Below, one piece after another: positions 22,463 through 25,627 of a stretch of 25,627 nt of DNA. The stretch is taken from contig UREG01000023.1 in the NCBI GenBank assembly GCA_900546795.1, forward strand, positions 1 to 25,627, written 5' to 3'. The stretch comes from an uncultured Veillonellaceae bacterium. GTDB lineage: Bacteria; Bacillota; Negativicutes; Veillonellales; Megasphaeraceae. The position numbers and the translations under genes were made by a program. Within the stretch, counting starts at the first letter, position 1, and each line of letters opens with the position of its first letter. Under the pieces are notes generated by a model. It was not told the DNA's origin. It saw nothing but the letters and a program-made list of their open reading frames with translations, and searched no databases.

Positions 22463-22484
22463 TTTGCTGCCTCCTCTTTCTAAA

Positions 22485-22713
22485 TAAAAAAACACCTCTC
22501 ATCCCATCAAGGGACGAGAGGTCATTCACGCGGTTCCACCCTAATTGCTTTTCAGCATCTCCAATGAAATATAACGGTTTCTCCCGGGCCGGAATTTCCG
22601 CCGGCCGATTCAAAGGCGGTAATCTATTTCTGCGGATAAGATAGTTCCACCAGTCTATCTCTCTCTGTAATCCACGATAAAATACATCATGTCCTTGTCA
22701 TCATCTTTCGATA
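22485..22713 (-). promoter_or_regulatory. Threonine T-box riboswitch of thrS
   Basis: The leader has the T-box signature AGGGTGGAACCGCG (22529-22542), followed by a terminator ACCTCTC-G-TCCC/GGGA-T-GAGAGGT (22494-22522) and seven T. Stem I is recognisable by ACAGAGAG and a GGTGG-loop hairpin AGATAG/CTATCT; the following ATT-ACC-GCCTTTGA places an ACC (Thr) specifier at 22618-22620. Uncharged tRNA-Thr would favour the antiterminator and thrS expression. Confidence 0.93.
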
Positions 22714-22720
22714 TATGTGC

Positions 22721-22749
22721 ATTATATAGCGTAAACGAATATCTGTCAA
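22721..22749 (-). promoter_or_regulatory. Consensus promoter of thrS, -35 overlapping the previous stop codon
   Basis: On the minus strand TTGACA (22744-22749), 17 bp, TATAAT (22721-22726): both hexamers perfect. The TGA inside TTGACA is the stop codon of the DUF4911-like gene. Confidence 0.93.
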
Positions 22750-22967
22750 GCAAAGACAGGCGGCTCATCCAAAAGAGTAACTTCAATCGGAAGCGACCGC
22801 AATATTTCACGCACCAATTCCTGCGTCCCTTTTGTGGACCGCACTTTGGCAATGCCCTCTTTGCCTCTGAGCGTCGTTACCACGCCCAAATATTCGTATC
22901 CTTCTAAAATCCGAGTAACATAGGTAATATGCGTCGGCTCTACTTGAAAATATACTTCTTCTTTCAC
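22746..22967 (-). CDS. Small DUF4911-like protein
   Basis: A 73-residue protein without signal peptide or membrane segment, with a ferredoxin-like alternation of strands and helices (VYFQVEPTHITYVTRILE, YLGVVTTLRG, AKVRS, ELVREILRSLPIEVTLLD). I assign it to DUF4911 from its pattern and setting, with moderate certainty; function unknown. Its ATG overlaps the U32 gene's stop as ATGA, so it is translationally coupled to the tRNA-hydroxylation gene and may help that enzyme. The stop codon is inside the thrS promoter. Confidence 0.7.
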   Translation of the reverse strand: MKEEVYFQVEPTHITYVTRILEGYEYLGVVTTLRGKEGIAKVRSTKGTQELVREILRSLPIEVTLLDEPPVFA

Positions 22968-24187
22968 GCTTTCACCTTCCGTCGCATCATAGAATACGGT
23001 TCAATAGGAACCTCTATATAGATTCCGACCTTCTGCTGCGGATGAGGCGCTACCGTTATCGGCTGTCCCTCTTCATCGATCATTTTTTCAATGGTATGGC
23101 GAATCAGAGCGCCCTTAGGCTGCAAAAATTCCACTTCGTCTCCCACTTTAAAATTATTTCTCTGTTCCAAATACAGCACGTGCCGCTCTTCATCATACCG
23201 TTCTGCCAAGCCAATAAAATCGTGCGTCTGCGTATTGCTGGAATGGCTGTATACCTGACTCGTTTCATCAGCCCGTTTGACAGAAAAGCCATCTGTATAC
23301 GGCCGGTGAGAAATTTTTTCCAATTCCTCCAGCCATTCTTGTTTGACTTTCCAGTTCTCCGGATCTTTTTCATAGGCATCCATCGCTTCCCGATATACTT
23401 TTACGACGGTTGCAACGTAATGCACGCTTTTCATGCGGCCTTCAATTTTCAAGCTGCATAACCCGCTCTGGTAGAGCTGCGGCAAAAACGGCAGCAGACA
23501 CAGATCTTTGGAATTAAAAATGTACGTTCCCCGTTCATCTTCCATCACCGGATAATATTCGCCCGGCCGGTTTTCTTCTACAATGCTGTATTTCCAGCGG
23601 CAGGCCTGCGTGCATTGACCGCGGTTCGCATCTCTTGTCTTAGTAAAATAATTGCTCAGCAGACAGCGGCCGGAATACGATATGCACATGGCGCCATGCA
23701 CAAATCCTTCCAATTCAATGTCTACCCGATCGTGGATCTCTTTTACATCGGCCAAGCTGACTTCCCGTGCCATAACAACACGAGATGCGCCCATTTCTTT
23801 CCACGCTTTGACAGCCATATAATTTGTCGTACTGGCCTGCGTGCTGATATGAAGCGTTAAATTAGGCGCCGCTTCTTTCGCTATCTGAAATACGCCCAGA
23901 TCCGATACCAGCACGGCGTCTACCTGGATCGATTCCAGAAACTGCAAATACTCCGGCAAGCCGTTCAAGTCTTCATTATGCGGAATAATATTTACCGTAA
24001 CATATACTTTTTTTCCTCTTGCATGAGCAAATTCTACCGCTTCTTTCATTTCTTCATTCGAAAAGTTTCCGCTGTACGCTCTGAGTCCAAATGCTTTTCC
24101 GCCCAGGTATACCGCATCTGCGCCATACCGAAACGCCATTTTTAATTTGTCCATATCTCCTGCCGGAGCCAATAGTTCCATTTTCAT
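22964..24187 (-). CDS. trhP: U32 family protein, tRNA uridine 5-hydroxylation (TrhP-like)
   Basis: A 407-residue U32 protein. Despite the peptidase name, YrrN/YrrO and YegQ members make 5-hydroxyuridine at tRNA position 34. It begins MKMELLAPAGDMDKLKMAF and contains YGADAVYLGG, the Cys-rich block SGRCLLSNYFTKTRDANRGQCTQACRW (iron-sulfur-type cysteines), and KIEGRMKSVHYVATVVK. I start at 24187 because the ATG overlaps the trmR stop as ATGA and has AAGGA 8 nt upstream; ATG 24181 is an alternative. Order mltG-trmR-trhP matches yrrL-yrrM-yrrN/O of Bacillus. RlhA-like rRNA hydroxylation is the alternative activity. Confidence 0.88.
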   Translation of the reverse strand: MKMELLAPAGDMDKLKMAFRYGADAVYLGGKAFGLRAYSGNFSNEEMKEAVEFAHARGKKVYVTVNIIPHNEDLNGLPEYLQFLESIQVDAVLVSDLGVFQIAKEAAPNLTLHISTQASTTNYMAVKAWKEMGASRVVMAREVSLADVKEIHDRVDIELEGFVHGAMCISYSGRCLLSNYFTKTRDANRGQCTQACRWKYSIVEENRPGEYYPVMEDERGTYIFNSKDLCLLPFLPQLYQSGLCSLKIEGRMKSVHYVATVVKVYREAMDAYEKDPENWKVKQEWLEELEKISHRPYTDGFSVKRADETSQVYSHSSNTQTHDFIGLAERYDEERHVLYLEQRNNFKVGDEVEFLQPKGALIRHTIEKMIDEEGQPITVAPHPQQKVGIYIEVPIEPYSMMRRKVKA

Positions 24188-24783
24188 TCTGCTTTTCCTT
24201 TCCATCTGGTCCATGCCAGACCGTCCCCATCCCGATAAAGATGCGTCTTCATACGGGAATCTGTCGTTATCATTTCTATATATTCTCTCAAGCGATACAC
24301 AATCGTCCGATAGCGGTGAGAGATCTCGCCATTTCCTTCCACCATGCCGCGAAAAAGAACATTATCTGCCATAATGACCGCCTCACCGGCAAGCTTTGGC
24401 AGCAGCTGCTTCAAATACCGGCTATACTGCCCTTTAGGCCCGTCCATAAAAATCAAATCAAACGGCCCGTCCAGTTTTTCAATCCATTCTTTGGCATCGC
24501 CCAGTTTCAGGCATATCTTCTGCGAATACGCGCTTCTTTCGATATATTCCCGCGCCTTGTCATGCCGATCCTTGTCTATTTCTATCGACCATATCTGACT
24601 ATCTTCCGGCGAGTGCTCCGCCAAAAGCAGCGTTGAATAGCCAATCGCCGTACCGATTTCCAAAATCCGCTTCGCCCCGGCTTCCTGTATCAGCCGGCAA
24701 AACAAATCCCGCTCTGTTTCCCGTATGATCGGGACTCCCCATTGCTCTGCATAGGCTTCCATTTCCTGATACAGCGTTTTCAC
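24184..24783 (-). CDS. trmR: tRNA 5-hydroxyuridine methyltransferase TrmR-like (O-methyltransferase)
   Basis: A 199-residue SAM-dependent O-methyltransferase of the COMT-like family. The SAM site is ILEIGTAIGYSTLLLAEH; the acidic strand end is WSIEIDKDRHDKAREY; metal-ligand segments are FMDGPKGQYSRY and MADNVLFRGMV. In Bacillus the equivalent YrrM/TrmR methylates 5-hydroxyuridine-34 to 5-methoxyuridine. It is coupled by 4-nt overlaps both to mltG upstream and to the U32 hydroxylase downstream, which supports that role. Confidence 0.9.
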   Translation of the reverse strand: MKTLYQEMEAYAEQWGVPIIRETERDLFCRLIQEAGAKRILEIGTAIGYSTLLLAEHSPEDSQIWSIEIDKDRHDKAREYIERSAYSQKICLKLGDAKEWIEKLDGPFDLIFMDGPKGQYSRYLKQLLPKLAGEAVIMADNVLFRGMVEGNGEISHRYRTIVYRLREYIEMITTDSRMKTHLYRDGDGLAWTRWKGKAE

Positions 24784-25577
24784 AAACTTTCCACTTCCTT
24801 TATTTTTTCCAAATGTTCTTCATACGTTCGGCTGAAATGATGTTTGCCGTTTTTATCGGCCACAAAGAAAAGATACTCTGTTTCCGGCGCATCCAGCACC
24901 GCTTTCATTGCCGCTTCCCCGGGATTGGCTATCGGCCCTGGAGGAAGGCCCGCATGAATATACGTATTATACGGCGAAGGGATCCGCGTATCTTCCAAGG
25001 ATAACTCCGCTTTAGGATATCCCAATATATACTGAATGCTGGCGCACGACTGGAGCGGCATATGGATTGCCAGCCGCTTTTTGAATACCGCCGCAATAAT
25101 ATACCGATCTTCATCGACCTGCGCTTCCCGTTCTACCAAAGAAGCCAGCGTAACAAATTCATATACCGACATTCCCTGATCGGCAATCTTCTTTCGCATG
25201 TCCGGCGTCAATTTTTTATCAAACGTATCCAGCATCGTCTGAATCAGCTCGTCCGGCGGCTGATCTTCTTTTAATTCATAAGTAGCCGGAAATAAAAAGC
25301 CTTCTACCCAATATCCGAGATGCGTAGTGTCCGGCGGCGTCATATACGCATAAGGTGCTGCGTAATGCCGGGCAGCTTCTTTAAAACGGTCCCGGTTCAT
25401 GATCCCCTGCCGTTCCAAGGCTTCGGAAATACGAGCGACAGAGTAGCCTTCCGGAACGACTAATTTAATTTCCTTGTCTTTTCCTTTTTGCAGCGCCGCC
25501 AATAATTCCTGCATGCTCATTTTTCCATTGAGCTCATATATCCCTTTCTGCAGTTTATTCGCATTTCCGGTAGCCGC
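24780..25577 (-). CDS. mltG: Endolytic murein transglycosylase MltG, 5' part interrupted or missing
   Basis: The catalytic YceG domain is intact: LVVPEGYSVARISEALERQG (LysM-like), EGFLFPATYEL, and VTLASLVEREAQ with the catalytic Glu. MltG cleaves nascent glycan strands at the membrane and sets their length. The family-like reading extends upstream of the first ATG (25520) as NKLQKGIYELNGKMSMQEL, but reaches an in-frame TAG at 25578-25580, and no ATG, GTG or TTG lies between. The rest, including the membrane anchor, would have to be in another frame to the right edge, where a frame with ADKDIAPEQILAGQGVGG is open. So the gene is either frameshifted, partly deleted, or affected by a sequence error; the domain itself looks functional. 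Confidence 0.8.
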   Translation of the reverse strand, partial: AATGNANKLQKGIYELNGKMSMQELLAALQKGKDKEIKLVVPEGYSVARISEALERQGIMNRDRFKEAARHYAAPYAYMTPPDTTHLGYWVEGFLFPATYELKEDQPPDELIQTMLDTFDKKLTPDMRKKIADQGMSVYEFVTLASLVEREAQVDEDRYIIAAVFKKRLAIHMPLQSCASIQYILGYPKAELSLEDTRIPSPYNTYIHAGLPPGPIANPGEAAMKAVLDAPETEYLFFVADKNGKHHFSRTYEEHLEKIKEVESL

Positions 25578-25627
25578 CTACCCCCTGTCCCGCAAGGATC
25601 TGTTCGGGCGCAATGTCTTTATCAGCC

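Noticed and set aside
22463..22495. N-terminal extension of ThrS to 22495
   Set aside because: It would translate the T-box terminator tract; the ATG at 22462 has GGAGG at 7 nt.
1..25627. CRISPR array, prophage or transposon signals
   Set aside because: No regularly spaced repeats, integrase, transposase or terminal inverted repeats were seen; all genes are collinear housekeeping-type genes.

Overview
The window is a compact bacterial chromosome segment of moderate GC. Every gene I can support lies on the minus strand, so transcription runs from high to low coordinates. The T-box ahead of thrS, the infC-rpmI-rplT leader, AGGAGG-type ribosome sites, an ANTAR two-component pair and the mltG-trmR-U32 gene order point to Bacillota. 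Anaerobe-type B12 genes and HutP-like and DUF4911-like proteins beside thrS make Negativicutes (Veillonellaceae/Selenomonadaceae-like) my best guess. That placement is inference.

Layout in transcription order. (1) 25577-22746: mltG (catalytic part, N-terminal part apparently interrupted), trmR, U32 protein trhP and a DUF4911-like gene, joined by 4-nt ATGA overlaps; this is a peptidoglycan plus wobble-uridine tRNA modification group. (2) 22749-20117: consensus promoter, threonine T-box, thrS and a HutP-like RNA-binding protein. (3) 20113-18779: strong promoter, attenuator leader, infC with a non-AUG start, rpmI, rplT, terminator. (4) lysA-type decarboxylase with its own promoter and terminator. 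(5) A cupin gene behind a MerR-type promoter with a 19-bp spacer. (6) 16862-15860: an AT-rich region, a good promoter, a GC-rich structured leader and an orphan 112-aa gene with its own terminator. (7) 15839-9329: sbcD-sbcC, then gloA-like, tcdA, cyclophilin and a papain-fold-like protein, terminator. (8) cobT, then thiL-tsaE-tsaB-rimI-tsaD-histidine kinase-ANTAR regulator, terminator. (9) htpX-pduO, terminator. (10) Two related secreted His-rich proteins; the second runs off the left edge.

Translation and tRNA modification dominate. tsaB, tsaD and tsaE are three of the four usual bacterial t6A genes, tcdA converts t6A to its cyclic form, and trhP/trmR make 5-hydroxy- then 5-methoxyuridine at the wobble base. 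thrS, infC, rpmI and rplT are controlled at the RNA level. cobT and pduO serve B12 assembly and activation.

The most unusual stretch is 16199-16415: promoter, about 180 nt of leader with nested stem-loops, an overlapping possible 36-codon TTG-started ORF, a hairpin abutting the ribosome site, and an unrecognised monocistronic gene. No rRNA, tRNA, CRISPR array, transposase or integrase was found.
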